Positions 1 through 11,336 of a DNA stretch of 64,000 bases are shown one piece after another. This DNA comes from Enoplolaimus lenunculus (taxonomy: Eukaryota > Nematoda > Enoplea > Enoplida > Thoracostomopsidae): assembly GCA_030248215.1 (NCBI GenBank), contig JASANG010000319.1, forward strand, positions 124,001 through 188,000, in the 5' to 3' direction. Both the position numbers and the translations under genes were made by a program. Below the pieces are notes generated by a model. The model did no database searches and was not told the origin of the DNA. It worked only from the letters and a program-made list of their open reading frames with translations. Numbering within the stretch: the stretch's first letter is position 1; the number at the start of each line of letters is the position of its first letter.

Positions 1-140
1 TCGCGTCGCCGTTTAAGCGTATTTTTCATTCTTTGACGAATTTGTGCCGCCTTCTCATCGCCAAAATTGTGCTTCATCCATTCTATGTCATGCTCGATCT
101 GTGTGCAGTGGACAGTGTCATCATCCTCGCCATCGGATAA
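1..140 (-). CDS. Left gene, exon cut by window edge
   Basis: The acceptor AAATTTAG precedes 140, and the frame stays open to base 1. The product begins LSDGEDDDTVHC, an acidic patch, and continues as a charged helical segment (EWMKHNFGDE... to KNTLKRRR). It joins the 386-550 exon in phase 0. Confidence 0.6.
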
Positions 141-1202
141 CTAAATTTGTTAACATAATCATAATAAATAAAATTATATTTAGATGAAACCATGTTTTCC
201 ACATACTGACAACAAAACAAACCTTTTATATAAGGATCTATTACTAAAATGGTGTTTTCGGCCCCACTGATGAGGTATTTTTCAATTACACAATAAGCGC
301 TTTCCATATTGTGCACACGCGAGCAGCATTACAAGTAGTGATCCGTATTTTCAAAAAATATGACTAATTGCGAGGATAAAAATACCTGCAAGTTTTTGTC
401 CACCATCGCTACTGGACTGGACTGCAGTGACTTTTTTGCGGTTTTTGTTTTTGATACATTTTTAGAACACGAAGCCCTGTAGTGTTTGACTACAACTTTC
501 CATGACCATTCCAATCGCCCGGTATAGTTGCTTACATCATAGATACTTTCCTAAAAATTATGGTTTGAAAAGAATAGTAATTTCTGCGTCAAAACCCTTT
601 AAGCACACAATAAGGCTATAGTAAAAGTCTCGCATACATATTCAATGAACGACATATATGTTCCATGTGCCAACTAACGTAACATAATAAAAAACTAGTG
701 TACTGAACTTTTGATATCCGCTTATTCCCTAACACTTACACATTTTTCCTGCGTTGGCGAATCGTCGTCTTTCAGAAACGGAAAGACGTTTACTAATCCA
801 ATTGCGTACTCGTGTTTTGACATGACTGGGGTAATGGTTCTAAAAGAAATAAGCGAATTACTTGACTAAGAAACAGTGCATTGCAACATTTAGTTAGGCA
901 TTCTGCATTATTCACTGCACAGATATCGCTAATTTGTTCATAAACTACTCTGTGAGAAACTGTTATATGGTGTGCTTGAACATCACTCATAACTGGCTTT
1001 GGCGTAACAAAATTTTACATGTCAAAAAAATTTTGTTCATGAAGTTATACTGCCAAACAGAAATCTTGGCTACGCCCTGATACATACGGTACAATTGTAA
1101 AGATTTGTACTTATGCTCACTTTTTGTGATGAGATCGTCAAGGTCATCTGCCTTGGTAACGCGAACAGTTGTGTCATCAGTAAACTGAAAACGGACTAGC
1201 AT
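1..1202 (-). CDS. Unrecognised multi-exon gene, runs off left edge
   Basis: I do not recognise this gene. Reading leftward on the minus strand, three consecutive exons (740-839, 386-550, 1-140) are joined by GT-AG introns in matching phase. A candidate first exon (1121-1202) begins with an ATG and ends at a GTGAGC donor. The downstream protein reads FPFLKDDDSP, then YTGRLEWSWK and a basic Ser/Lys segment, then an acidic patch and a charged helix ending in KNTLKRRR. The pattern 'FPFLKD ... G-L-W-W-K ... charged helix' reminds me of uncharacterised proteins with a PB1- or SAM-like N-terminus in other animals, but that is only a resemblance. The first exon ends in phase 1 and the next identified exon begins after two codon bases, so at least one small exon between 840 and 1120 is missing from this reading. 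The 3' end lies outside the window. Confidence 0.6.
386..550 (-). CDS. Left gene, internal exon
   Basis: This exon has 55 codons, phase 0 at both ends, between a TTTTTAG acceptor and a GTATTT donor. The product starts ESIYDVSNYTGRLEWSWK. The paired Trp residues are followed by a basic segment rich in Lys/Ser/Thr, which may be a nuclear localisation signal or a flexible linker. Confidence 0.65.
740..839 (-). CDS. Left gene, internal exon
   Basis: The acceptor is CTTTTAG before 839 and the donor GTAAGT follows 740. The chosen frame gives MSKHEYAIGLVNVFPFLKDD and then a short Ser/Glu tail ending in Cys. It is the frame that joins in phase 0 to the next exon. A second frame is also open (NHYPSHVKTRVRNW...) but does not fit the phase of the next exon. 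Confidence 0.6.
1121..1202 (-). CDS. Left gene, candidate first coding exon
   Basis: This exon has an ATG at 1202 and is open to a GTGAGC donor at 1120. It encodes about 27 residues starting MLVRFQFTDD and ending DLDDLITK, acidic and beta-strand-like as in the start of ubiquitin-fold (PB1-type) domains. It ends in phase 1. An internal AG at about 1187 could be an acceptor instead, so the start is tentative. Confidence 0.45.
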
Positions 1203-1259
1203 TCTGTAAAACGTTTTTATGCTAACAAAAAATTAAAGAACAGTATAACCCATTTAGCA

Positions 1260-1665
1260 AACAGAATGTATATTAGCAGAATATAAACGGATACCAACAA
1301 CAACTTAAACGGGCAGTGATTAAAATAACGGAAATGAGAAACGGATATTGAAGTATAAAAGTTTTAAAAAAGTTTTTTGCCGTTAACACAATTGACACGT
1401 GACATATTCATCGGTCTTCAAAATTTTTAAAGAAAAAATAGTAAATGCGTCGAAATTTTTAAGATTTTGAATGAATTTCGTTTTATCTTATTTCGAACAA
1501 CCGCAGCATATCTGTAACAAAAATTGCGAGATATATAGGTGATTTATGACTAATTTTGAAGGAAAAATAGCAGATTTTCCGTTATTTCTATAACGGAAAC
1601 GGAACGTACACCGGTTTTTAACGGAAACGAAAATGTAAACGGATACCCGGTTGCATTCTATATAT
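1260..1665. mobile_element. Degraded hAT-like MITE relative
   Basis: This is an imperfect copy of the 3454-3847 element type: repeated ACGGAAAC / ACGGATA motifs at both ends, a shared interior (GATATTGAAGTATAAAAGTTTT) and a terminal CCCGGTTGCATTCT resembling CCGGTTGCACCCTG. No target-site duplication was found, so its limits are approximate. Confidence 0.5.
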
Positions 1666-2928
1666 TACTGATGCGGCAATGAGGATATAGTGCCCTAAAA
1701 TTTGTGGGAACTGGAAAAAGTACTTTAGTAGGCTGTTGAAAAACATTCCCAACTCAGAAAACTTTAATCGCTATGCTCTCGCGCAGAAGTTTTTAGATCG
1801 AGTTCAGCCCTCCGTAGCACAACTAATACAATACGATGACCTGTATACGGCGGTACAACACTTAAAATGTTCCATTAACCGAAACTAAAACAAAGCTTGA
1901 AAGTAGGTCAGTTTCTCACAAAATATACAGTCAGTTTCTCACGAAAATATACAGTAATAATTAATCGGAGCGTGAGAAAATCAAAAGAACAAAACCTTAT
2001 ACTACCAAAAACTTGTTTATATATTGTAAAAAAAGGGTGGAACAGATGTCCGATTACGGATTTCGTATAATATATACGTAAAAGATGGTTTATAGTGGAA
2101 AATTTTTGTTAGTGCCAAAAGCACATTATTCCTGAGTCTAAGCCTGAAGGTTTGCCAAAACACCAAACCTTTACTTTAGACGATGTCTGTGCGTTAGCCT
2201 AAGCTTACTTTTTGAATCTGCGTTAAGCGTACAAGAACCACTTTACGTACACGGTATGCAAACGATTGCTCTTAGTGGCGATATTTTTCAATTCTTCACC
2301 GACTACCCTTTCTCACATGAATATTTTCAATTTTAAATGAGATGTTATTTCAAGGTAAGATTTGTCGCAACTACGGATAGTGAGGAAAAGTGTCACTGCT
2401 TTAGGTACAATTTCACCACCCTTCTGCTGAACAATCTATCGACGGCATTGAAAGCATTCTAAATTAAAAAATTTCTTCCTCCTGTGGAAATCTACTTGTC
2501 CTTATCACGCAATAAAGTTAATTTCTAAATGGTCTGATGTATGAAATTTGGGTAGAAGCGACAGTCACTGTTAACTGCGTATTGCAACACTAATATATAC
2601 TGTGAGAACCTGTCGACGGCCAACACTTGCTTGGTACCCTTCGCTGTCGCAGTCAGTTGGCGCAGTGACGGCACGGGATATCACCGGCCGGTGTCTGTCA
2701 GAAGACAATAAAACATTCTTAAAATGCGTGCCACCACCCTTTATTCAATTAGAATTAAGACATTGATATATTGTACGTTGTGAGTTAATTTTCAAATCAC
2801 TTAATTCACTGTGAATTAATTAGTCAATTAATTAATTCAGAAAAAATTAACTAATCGGCTAAATTGATTTATCAATTCATTCATATTTACAGTGAAGATG
2901 CACCGAAATTTTGGCCAATGTTACTTTT

Positions 2929-3216
2929 AGGGCCGTAACGCAACAATAGATGAAGCATATTTCTAAGCCTGAGCATACGCGTTGAAAAAGTGTATTCATA
3001 AGCGTAAGCAAAAAATGCAGTCTAGGATTTTTTTATGAATTTGTAATCCAATGTTATGGCCCATGCAAGGCTGAGGGGCAAAACGGTTTTCTACGGGATT
3101 GCAATAGAGTAAGCTTAACCTTTAGATTATTTTTTGCTGTTATTCTTATATGAATCAACTTATTTTTACGCTAACGCTTAGGCTTTGGTATATGCTTATA
3201 ATTCTGTAACGGCCCT
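2929..3216. mobile_element. MITE with AGGGCCGTAAC ends
   Basis: The ends are AGGGCCGTAACG and TGTAACGGCCCT, an inverted pair of about 11 bp. Just inside, TAAGCCTGAGCATACGCG and CGCTAACGCTTAGGC are also roughly complementary. It has no coding capacity. Related GGGGCGTAACAGTATAT sequence occurs near 7073, and CTTAGGCTTAGG-like interior sequence near 27150 and 37150. I cannot assign a superfamily. Confidence 0.5.
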
Positions 3217-3453
3217 GTTCTATACATTGGCCGACTCAACCTGCAAGAATGGACTATACAAATATTCAGCTTTATTTATATAAATCAAAACATATGTAAA
3301 ACAAACAATCGTTGCTGCGACATAAAGTTTAGGTGTAAATTTAAGCCTTCAAGCATCGATGTTTCCCAGTGGACAAGCCGCAATAAATTAACAAGCGCCA
3401 TTAAGTCAAATTTGTAAACAAGCATACTTCTCGGCAAGTCTCAGCATAGCAAC

Positions 3454-3847
3454 CAAGGTGTAACCGGATATTCGTTTCCGGTAAAAATCGGTGTCCTCTT
3501 CCGTTATTGAAATATTGAAAATTTTGTTATTTTTACGTTCAAAATAAGATAAATCACATTTCGCAATTTTTCGTTGCATTCGAAATTCCATTTTTTCTTT
3601 AAATTAATTTTTGAAAAACAGTGAATATATGTAATTACGACTTGGGCCAGCCCAAGGAGTAATCATGTGGGTTAGCTCAAGTCGGAATTGGGCAGAATTA
3701 CTGCTTGGCTACGACATACGCACGCCTCAAATGTGTTGGCAGAAAATAAAACATTTTGAAAATTTTTATACTTCAATATCCGTTTTTCGTTTCCGTTATT
3801 TTGATCGCTATCCGTTTCTGTTATTTTTACTATCCGTTTACACCCTG
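3454..3847. mobile_element. hAT-like MITE with perfect 8-bp TSD
   Basis: The left end CAAGGTGTAACCGGATA and right end TATCCGTTTACACCCTG are inverted copies. The element is flanked on both sides by ATAGCAAC (3446-3453 and 3848-3855), a perfect 8-bp target-site duplication, which is the hAT hallmark. The subterminal zones carry repeated TTTCCGTTA / AACGGAAA units. There is no coding capacity. It belongs to the CAGGGTGCAACC-end superfamily seen across the window. Confidence 0.85.
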
Positions 3848-4583
3848 ATAGCAACTTAACCTTAAAACGTAGTGTCCCAGCACTCAAACAAGCAAGGCAA
3901 AATAAACAAGAAATCGATTTAAACAGTTGTAGACGTATAACAAATCAACAATAGGAGTTAGTTTTAAGGCGAGATTACTCTTAAACTTTCGAACAACTAA
4001 CGGAAAAATATCGCTACGAGTTAATATATAATAGCTCATTGTACTCTTTTTGAAGTCAAGTCGTTAACGGACAAAAAACACTTCCAAAAGTTATACACGC
4101 TCTTTAATTATTGATATTATTTAAGCAAGTGATCGTTTCAAAAATGATTTCTTAAGTTGCTGTATGGGTACTGCAATCAAATTCTTAGTTTTTTAATTTG
4201 GACACCAACAGCACATGAAGCGAACGTTTTTGCCTTTTTTCAGATGATCATTGATACAACTATAATTATGCCTGCATAATATATTTAATTACACAGGAAG
4301 TTAAATTATTTTCGTGTTAATACCAGCTGGAACGACGGTTTTTAACAATATCAACCAAGTATCAAACATCCTGTTTAATAAACCAACCGTACTTCGCTGC
4401 AGTATCGACTCGTTTCTCACGTTTCTCAAGCAATATTTTATGCAATCGATTATCAGCCGCCATTGCCTCATGGGCAATACACAACTCTAGAAGTATTCAG
4501 TTCATTAAACGTTGTGCTTTTTAGCCGCTCGCTCAGAGTCCAAAATCTCTCAACCAGTAGCACCATTACTGTGGGGTATGTGT

Positions 4584-4768
4584 TTACCCAAATCGACCTC
4601 TTTTAGCAAGAGGGCCTCCTCCTCTGCCTGGTCTTCCTCCGCCGCCACCGCGGAATCCGCCTCTATTACCTCTAAAGTTGTTGCCACCAGCACCGCCCCG
4701 GAAGCCACCACCTCCAAAGTTACCACCTCGACCACCAAAACCTCCGCGCCCACCCGGACCACCGCGTC
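4584..4768 (-). CDS. GAR1: GAR1 exon 6 (C-terminal RGG tail and stop)
   Basis: The acceptor is AATTTTAG and the exon ends at TAA (4586-4584). It encodes a Gly/Arg/Phe/Asn-rich tail with many RGG and FRGG units and finishes RGRFG. RGG tails of GAR1 are arginine-methylated and aid RNA binding and nucleolar localisation in characterised species. Other open frames across this exon are shadows produced by its low-complexity codons. Confidence 0.93.
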
Positions 4769-5634
4769 CTAAAATTGAAACGATACCCCCTCATACTTGA
4801 TGAAAATAGAATAAGTCGGTAGTTAAAACCAGTAGCACGTGCTCTAATGTAAACATCTTTAGCAGATTTTAGACAAATTAATGCTCTACGTCTATTTTCG
4901 GTTAAAAAAGCGCACATCAAAACCTGAACATGGATTCAGCGATAAAATTTGACTTTTAAAACTTAAATAGCAATGGTCTCAATGAACACAGGATTTGTTA
5001 TTATAGGAAACACTAGGCAAATCGTTTACACTTGGTGAATGCGATGCTCATAAATTATCATAAAACGACTTTTTACATATTATCGAAATACACTAGATAT
5101 ATTGCAGCGACTGCAATTCCGAGCAAATCGAGAGTGGACACTGTAATGAAATGAATAATCCAAGCCAACAATTAATCTTAAATCCATTAATACATATTTT
5201 TACACAACTCAAATACTTCCAACAGTGCACCAATTTAGATCCTATATCCGGTTAACATTCAGCTGCGGTACACAATTTACTATCCGGCTTGATTCCTGCT
5301 CCAGTAAATTTAATATCCGGTCGATTCCTAATACTATAACATTATGCAAATTATAATCTAGACAACAATAAAAATAAATTATTTACCGCCGCGACCGCCA
5401 CCTCGTGGACCCCCACGACCTCTACCACCGCCCCCACGTTGAGGATTTGTAAACTTTTCTAACGGAAATAATTTGAACGGATCAATAAATAACTGAAACA
5501 CATAGAATGAATAACGAAGTTTTCACAATATAAGGAAACAAAACCCAAATATATTACAAAAGCTTGCTCGAAATATTGTAAAAAACCAACATTGTGCACA
5601 TTCTAGAGTTTTGTTTTTTCACAACAACAACACC

Positions 5635-5667
<33 letters not shown>

Positions 5668-8221
5668 AATAATTATAATACGCCACCAATATGACCAAAT
5701 CAAAGGCGTTTACTTCGAAACATTATATAATTTATACGTTTTAAGTCATTAAATATTACATTTTCTACAAAACTACAACGGCTTTTCGCTTTTCCAAAGT
5801 GTACGGAAGAAGCGAAGACAGTCGCAAGTTCTTAACCTAAATTTGCCACAAGCTGTGCGTATGTACGTTCACCATGCACGCCAGGTATAATCTTAAGGTT
5901 TGTGCCAAAACTTATACCATTAAAGAAAGACAGTTGCGAATTACTTTCAAACTAAACTAACACAATTCAGATTTAAACATCAGCAAGGTTTTACTGAACT
6001 ATTACAAAATTACTTAGAATAACTTTGCGTTACCTTTTGACCTTCTTTGAAAGATGATGCTTTCATGCCGTCGCCGAGTTTCACTGATACATTCTAAAAC
6101 TTAGAGTAAGATCGACTTAAAGCTTAATGTTTGTCAGAAACCATAAAACAAAACTCAGCAATATAAAGCTTGTAAATAACCAAATTACATGTACATGTCA
6201 CAGTGCGACCGGATATTCCGCTTCGGTATTTTAACTTGAACGATGCTTTTTTAAAACTTTAAAAAATTGAAACCATCATTTGTATTTATGCCCACACAGT
6301 AACAGTCAGAACTAATGTTCCATCGCAATTGAATGCAAATCAAGAGTGACAAGTAATCGCTCGCAAAGGCGATCGTACTTGAGCCTCGATGGTGTTCAAA
6401 TCGAGACCAACGAGGTGAAAAAGCGATAAGCAATTGCTATTAGTTGAGCTAGTTTGAGTTGATGAAAAGACACTGCAATGCTTTGCTCGCATTTTAGACT
6501 AATGTACATGTGTGAACCACTAAAATTGGGTACTTGGTTACCCCATTCAACACTATGATTGTATTAATAAACTCTCAAGTCCCCTCAACGTGATTATCTT
6601 ACTACATTATGACATGGATGACTTAGGATTAGGTTTACGCTTCAGCATAGGTATGCGGGTGCGGAAATAAACATGCAAATAAAATTGCACAATGCAAGCA
6701 AAGTGAATGACCTTTTTGCAGAGTTGATCACCAAGTATTGTTTTCATTAATATTGGCACTGACGGTCGCATATAATGCGCTTAAGTTTATTTTCATATTT
6801 GCGCAACGTCTGTTACAATCGGAGTTGGAGATAGTTATGTGAAAGTTTTCAATCGTTGAGTTTCTGCCAATATTACTAAGTTGTAAATAAAGTAAAAAAT
6901 AAAGTTTGGCGGCTCGCAAAATGTGATTGCTTTCGATTACGATTGAAACGTAATCGCAATCGGAAGCTAAACCAGTCGATTGACTTAATGTAAGTGTCTG
7001 CGTGTTCCCGTGCTCGTTCACAATCTTTGTTAAGTTACAATAACGAGAAACTGATAGATGACCAGTTATTTTAGGGGCGTAACAGTATATATCTCGGCAC
7101 ATTGCAATTCGTGACCCTGGGCCTAAACTTTATCTTAACTTCTGCTGAAAAAAGTCTATAACTAATTTAGCCTTATAAAAATAATAGCCTTAATAATAAG
7201 CCACCTGTATTTTATAGTACCTGTTGAAAGCTAGATGCCCTTAAAAGTAACGTGGGCCTAATAAATATAGCAACTGAACGCAACGCTACAAATACATAGA
7301 ATAAGTTACGTTCTAATATTTGAATTCAATTTAGTATTATATTTGAATTAATTATGAGGCTGCAGTCGGATATTAGATTATCCGGGTCCGGCATTTTTTT
7401 ATCTGGTCGCACCCTGGTACATGTGAACATAACGATTGGCATTGTAAACCAAAATATACTAGGAATAAGCTGGAAAGTCAGACATATATATTTTAATAAC
7501 TGTCTCACTCACATGATCACGTATGCCACCAAAAATTTCGTCAACTTTGCCAACTTCTTGTTTATTTTCTAAATACACAACGGCGTTAAACCATGGCACT
7601 CGTTCTGTGGTACATTTCACAACCAACTGATCTTCACATGGATGCGTGAACACGCCCAGTTCTATACAAAAAACGATTTCATATTTTACCGTGCGAATGT
7701 TCATATATTGTGCAGGGTGCAATCTGAATTCCGGTTCCGGTAGGGAAATCCGGTATTTTTCACTATCCGGTTCCGGCAATAAATCCGGTATTTTTTCTGG
7801 CATAATATTTTAACTTATTTTTCGAAAATAATTGTCTGCGCGTGTATTGCCAAAATTTTCAATTTGTGCCATATTGGATAATTTATCATATGTTTCCACC
7901 TAGGTACTGCATTTGTATCAAAATTTGGCATTCTAAATGGTGTGTTTACAGCATTAAAAGCGATAAAACGGCGTTAAAAATGAATTTTTGGTAACAATTT
8001 TTATGTCCTGGTTCCGGCGCCGATTCCGGTATTTTTTATGATATATAAAATACTTAAAAGAACTAACAAATAATACTACAAAACTGCGCGAACAAATTAG
8101 TTTAACTACCAAAAACAACCTGTAACGGTAGCTGGCGGGCCTGCGTCCTGTTGCCGGTTAAAACCGCCGCGACCACCACCCCGAAATCCTCCACGATTAC
8201 CTCCACGTGGACCACCTCGAC
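4584..8221 (-). CDS. GAR1: H/ACA ribonucleoprotein subunit 1 (GAR1), 5' exon missing
   Basis: GAR1 is a nucleolar core protein of H/ACA small nucleolar RNPs, which guide pseudouridylation of rRNA and snRNA with dyskerin (CBF5), NHP2 and NOP10. It binds dyskerin directly and tunes substrate loading and release. Five exons were read in order 8120-8221, 7513-7661, 6034-6093, 5387-5492 and 4584-4768, all with GT-AG borders and matching phases. The product has an N-terminal RGG region, then the conserved core (LGVFTHPCEDQLVVKCT, VPWFNAVVYLENK, VGKVDEIFG, VKLGDGMKASSFK, LFIDPFKLFPLEKF), then a long C-terminal RGG domain ending KRGRFG-stop. This is the standard GAR1 architecture. The first coding exon, which must end with one base of a Gly codon, was not found between 8222 and 14560. 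It is probably tiny. Confidence 0.95.
5387..5492 (-). CDS. GAR1: GAR1 exon 5
   Basis: The acceptor is GTTTCAG and the donor GTAAAT. It encodes LFIDPFKLFPLEKFTNPQ, the end of the core and linker to the C-terminal tail, followed by the first C-terminal RGG repeats (RGGGGRGRGG, PRGGGRG). It ends in phase 1. Confidence 0.95.
5624..5668. repeat. (CAA)n microsatellite
   Basis: About 14 near-perfect CAA units followed by AATAAT, in a GAR1 intron. Confidence 0.9.
6034..6093 (-). CDS. GAR1: GAR1 exon 4
   Basis: This exon has exactly 20 codons, phase 0 at both sides, with acceptor TTTTAG and donor GTAACG. It encodes NVSVKLGDGMKASSFKEGQK. The MKASSFK motif is diagnostic of GAR1. Confidence 0.95.
6695..6915. 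repeat. Dispersed repeat, pair with 16450-16621
   Basis: The two blocks share GCAAAGTGAATGA, TTTCATTAATATTG-CACTGACGGTCG, GTGAAAG-TTC and AAATAAAGTAAAAAA...TTTGGCGGCT in the same order and direction. Neither has a coding frame I trust. The 16450 copy directly follows another repeat with a GACGGACGGACG tail, so they may be parts of one larger element. Confidence 0.6.
7360..7413. mobile_element. Short MITE remnant in GAR1 intron
   Basis: This remnant holds GCAGTCGGATATTAGATTAT ... CCGGGTCCGG ... CTGGTCGCACCCTGG. It has both termini of the GGTCGCACC subtype but almost no interior, like an internally deleted copy. Confidence 0.5.
7513..7661 (-). CDS. GAR1: GAR1 exon 3 (core, dyskerin-binding)
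   Basis: The acceptor is TTGTATAG and the donor GTGAGT. It encodes LGVFTHPCEDQLVVKCTTE, VPWFNAVVYLENKQ and EVGKVDEIFGGIRDH, the most conserved part of the GAR1 six-stranded beta-barrel. It joins exon 2 with split codon G|AA (Glu) and exon 4 in phase 0. A MITE begins about 50 bp upstream of its acceptor (7713). Confidence 0.95.
7713..8028. mobile_element. hAT-like MITE in GAR1 intron
   Basis: It begins CAGGGTGCAATCTGAATTCC followed by tandem CCGGTTCCGG and ATCCGGTATTTTT units. Near 8008-8035 come GGTTCCGGCGCCGATTCC and a second ATTCCGGTATTTTT. The right terminus is not clear. The left end sits about 50 bp from the exon 3 acceptor. Confidence 0.6.
8120..8221 (-). CDS. GAR1: GAR1 exon 2 (N-terminal RGG)
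   Basis: The acceptor is TTTCCAG before 8221 and the donor GTTGTT follows 8120. It starts after one base of a codon and ends in phase 1. It encodes an RGG box (RGGPRGGNRGGFRGG, GRGGFNRQQ) and then GPPATVT, leading into the conserved ELG. The GTTGTT donor is weak but the frame and the conserved junction GPP...LG support it. Confidence 0.9.
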
Positions 8222-8885
8222 CTGGAAATCCCATCAATGAAAAAATTCGATACCTAAACCTAAATTATACTTACGCAAATCTATCTAAAACGAGTTGCTT
8301 ACACGTATATACACATACCATGTAAGCACGAGACATGCTTGTCCTGGCGCATACGCGTCGACATATAGTCGGCGAGAAAAGCAGTTGGAGAAGCGGACTG
8401 CGTGGCGAAGCAGTATATAGATCATTCGCTTAAGAATTCGCAGGTTGAGATTTTGAGTCACTCCTGAATGCCTGCCTTTGCAGCTGCTTAATATAAGGGT
8501 CGAAATTCTCGATTCTTACATAGACTGAGATAGCAATTAATATTCAGGTTCTTATAAAGCATAAAACGGAAAAACTCAGCTCGGACTTGGGTCATGGAAT
8601 CAAAACCTCGTAAGAACACTCCTCCTTTTCAGCTGCAAAAGCTCTGAACTAAAAACCGCCGTACTGTTGGTATACGTGGTGTAGCATGGGTCGTCCTGAC
8701 CCCGGAAGTTTTGACATGTAGGTTCCACCGAGACTGGCGCTGTAAATATCATGCCCACCGATGCGGAGAAGTCAAAAATTCGCGGTCAGGAACGACCGCT
8801 TGAAGAAGGGGGAATGTTGATATATGTAATGTACCATATGTATGTGCTTATGTGTCATATAGCGTTGGAGAAAATTATAATACCA

Positions 8886-8956
8886 GCAGCGTGGTGTAAT
8901 GGGTAGCGCGCTTGATTCGCGAACGATAGATCCGAGGTTTCATTCCCGACGTGGCC
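8886..8956 (+). repeat. tRNA-like sequence, probable SINE head
   Basis: This segment has an A-box-like TGGTGTAATGGGTAG and a B-box-like GGTTTCATTCC about 40 bp later. GCAGCGT and ACGTGGC at its ends pair with one mismatch and a wobble, like a tRNA acceptor stem. The anticodon arm does not fold properly, so a tRNA-derived repeat is likelier than a working tRNA. Confidence 0.5.
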
Positions 8957-10294
8957 ATATGTTTCGAACAAATTAAGGGGGAAAACGATGTACATTCGCA
9001 GTACTTCGAAGAAAGGGGTCGTCCCGACCATGCAGTTTTGACACGTACCCTAACTGTTGGGTGGGGCTCCAGTGTGCACCCTGTGACACATGGTACTCAC
9101 CCTCGGCATCCCTTAACCTCTAGCTATATCGTTTCCTTGGTGTGCATTAATTACAGTGTCAATCTTTGTCGCCATGTTGTGATCTGTACATATCCGGTTC
9201 CGGTGCCACATTATACTTGTCATATTGTCCATCTGTGTGCCAATATAGTGGTGCTTTATTATTTCCTGCCAAATTCTTTAAAGCTTATATCATTTCCAAC
9301 CAAATTTCATGCTTTCCTTTTCGGTACTAAACTCCACTTTCCTATCAAATTCTACGCGCTCTTTACATTGTGCTGCTTCATTTCTGCCAATTCACTCAAT
9401 TTTATCCAGTTCGTGCAATTCCAAAAAATCATGTGATAGTATGTGTGCATTTCTGACAATTCTTCGCCCATTTGTGTCTACTGCAGTGTCGCCATTTGTC
9501 ATGATAATCATTAATTATTCGGAAAGTTTCAATATACTTGCGCATAGCTAGCTAGTATTTTCCGCGCATTTTATCATTGGTCTTTTTGTCATTCTTAGCG
9601 AGTTAATAATAATTTCGGGGATAGTATTTTCACACATTTGGAGTAAAATAATCTATTTGGTATCGGAATCGGCGCAGTCCAACTTATCCGCTTGCCCGTA
9701 TTATCGTTACAGGACCAGTCAGGTCCCAGACAATACCCGCCTTCGGATCTTCCGAAAAAAATCTTGTGTTGAGTTTAAAGTCACAATAGGACTTGAAGCA
9801 TATTTTGTAACAATGCAACCAAATCTGTAACATTTACTAGCTATGTAAAACTCCTTTAACGCCTATCTTTGAGAATCGTTGACTGCTTCTCATTAAATAC
9901 ATGGTGCCGGCAAGTTACTCGGTTTTGTGTATTGCCACAAAACCAGAGTCCGGCTAATGCTCAAGACTACTATGATGAAATGGTTTTAGGAACATGGCTG
10001 TCATCTTACGCATATGGTTAGGTCGTAGTAACATAGCATTAGCCTGATTGTTACTTAATAGGTCCACTTTTTACTTAACCCATTCACTCATAGAGTATAC
10101 TATGAGCAACGAAATACAATAATGTACGAGCAATACACACACTGTGAGTAGTGTTTAAATCGAATCTTACCTTGAAATTGCATCACATATGAAATTGAAA
10201 ATATTCATTTGAGAGAGGGTTAAGTATTTAATTTTCAGCTTAAGAGATTAAAAGAAATGGTTTGCTTGTCAGCGTAATCCCTGTTGCTAGATAC

Positions 10295-10501
10295 AGCGTA
10301 CGACCAGAGGTGAGGCTCCGGTTTCGATAAAAATGTACCTTTTGCGCCAGCTCCGGCAACGATAGAATTGCTGTATAAAGGTACCAGAAATTTCCGTAAT
10401 GAAATTTTTCTCGTTTCTACAAAAATTGGGTCCTTCTACAAGTTTATTCAAGGCAAAATTTGTGGGAGGTCTTCCTATTTTTCACTTCCGGTTGCACCCT
10501 G
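10295..10501. mobile_element. hAT-like MITE, 7/8 TSD
   Basis: The right end CTTCCGGTTGCACCCTG is intact and the left end is degraded (AGCGTACGACCAG for CAGGGTGCGACC). The flanks CTAGATAC (10287-10294) and CCAGATAC (10502-10509) match at 7 of 8. Confidence 0.65.
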
Positions 10502-11264
10502 CCAGATACCAGTACTACCTTGAGCTGCTATTCCGGACTATGTTGTATGATAAACAACGTAACTGGAATGTGCTCATAAGGTATACAAACTTAGGATCTT
10601 TTAAAATTTTTAAGACTGTTTATTGACATAATGTGGTCTAAAATGGACTTAATTTTATCCATATTACAGTTGGTCTATTTTGCGTATCTCATATATAATC
10701 TATTACCGTTCTCATGAAAAACACTGGGGTCGTATTTTTAATTCGCGTCCACATTTTGGCAGACTAAATTTTTTGATTACCGACGCTACCATCAATTATG
10801 GCTCGGTGGTATCGACAAAAAGGAAACTATAATACTAAGTAGTCTCGGTACATTTGATAAACGGAATCCTAGCTAGGGCTAGGTATTAAATATGTGAAGA
10901 GGTTCGAAGTTACAGTAGCTTTATTTGGTTGCCAGGCTAGACTTTATGTTACTAGCTTCGTTTCTGAAGGCCTACTTAGGCACGGTTTCGTACTTAAGTA
11001 CGTGCTAAGTTGTGTAAAACCTTAAGTTGTTGACTAGATTTGACATAGGACGTTCTTGGTTGAAGCCGTGACTTCCAACTACTTTTATCGTCGACTATAT
11101 ATGTTAACCGTATGCTGCCGGCAAACATTATATAGTGCAATGCATTTTGCATATACACACAAACAAGCATGCCTCACATGCTTACAATGCAGATTAACAG
11201 CACAGGCTGTCAGTATTTGTAGGAAACAGGACTTCAGATGTTTTAACTAAGCAGCTGGAAAGCG

Positions 11265-11336
11265 GGCCTGCCGAGCGTGGATTGAGCTAGTGTTCTACGG
11301 ATCCTTAGGCGAACGCTCTACCACTGAGGACTGACC
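11265..11336 (-). repeat. tRNA-like sequence
   Basis: On the minus strand TCAGTGGTAGAGCG is a near-perfect A box and CTCAATCCACGC, about 40 bp on, resembles a B box. Stem pairing is poor. It lies 180 bp from a second minus-strand tRNA-like segment. Confidence 0.45.

Larger units (their letters stand above)
1203..4583. other. Intergenic, repeat-bearing
   Basis: I see no supportable exon here. The stretch holds one complete hAT-like MITE (3454-3847), a related degraded copy (about 1260-1665) and another inverted-repeat element (2929-3216). The rest is AT-rich sequence with no recognisable feature. The 3' ends of the flanking genes face inward from the right (GAR1 ends at 4584) and the presumed 5' end of the left gene is at 1202, so the two minus-strand genes are in tandem. 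Confidence 0.6.

Noticed and set aside
6728-7102. 124-codon minus-strand open frame in a GAR1 intron
   Set aside because: It overlaps a dispersed repeat also found at 16450, where the frame is not kept. The composition is that of AT-rich noise.
8690-8800. Candidate GAR1 first exon (minus-strand ATG before CCGGGGTCAGG)
   Set aside because: The same sequence type recurs in a repeat at about 9000-9070, and the putative product has no RGG character.
8951-9436. 161-codon plus-strand open frame, the longest outside the named genes apart from exons
   Set aside because: It starts in a tRNA-like repeat and reads mostly as Phe/Leu/Ser/Cys from AT-rich DNA. There is no splice pattern, domain or repeat support.
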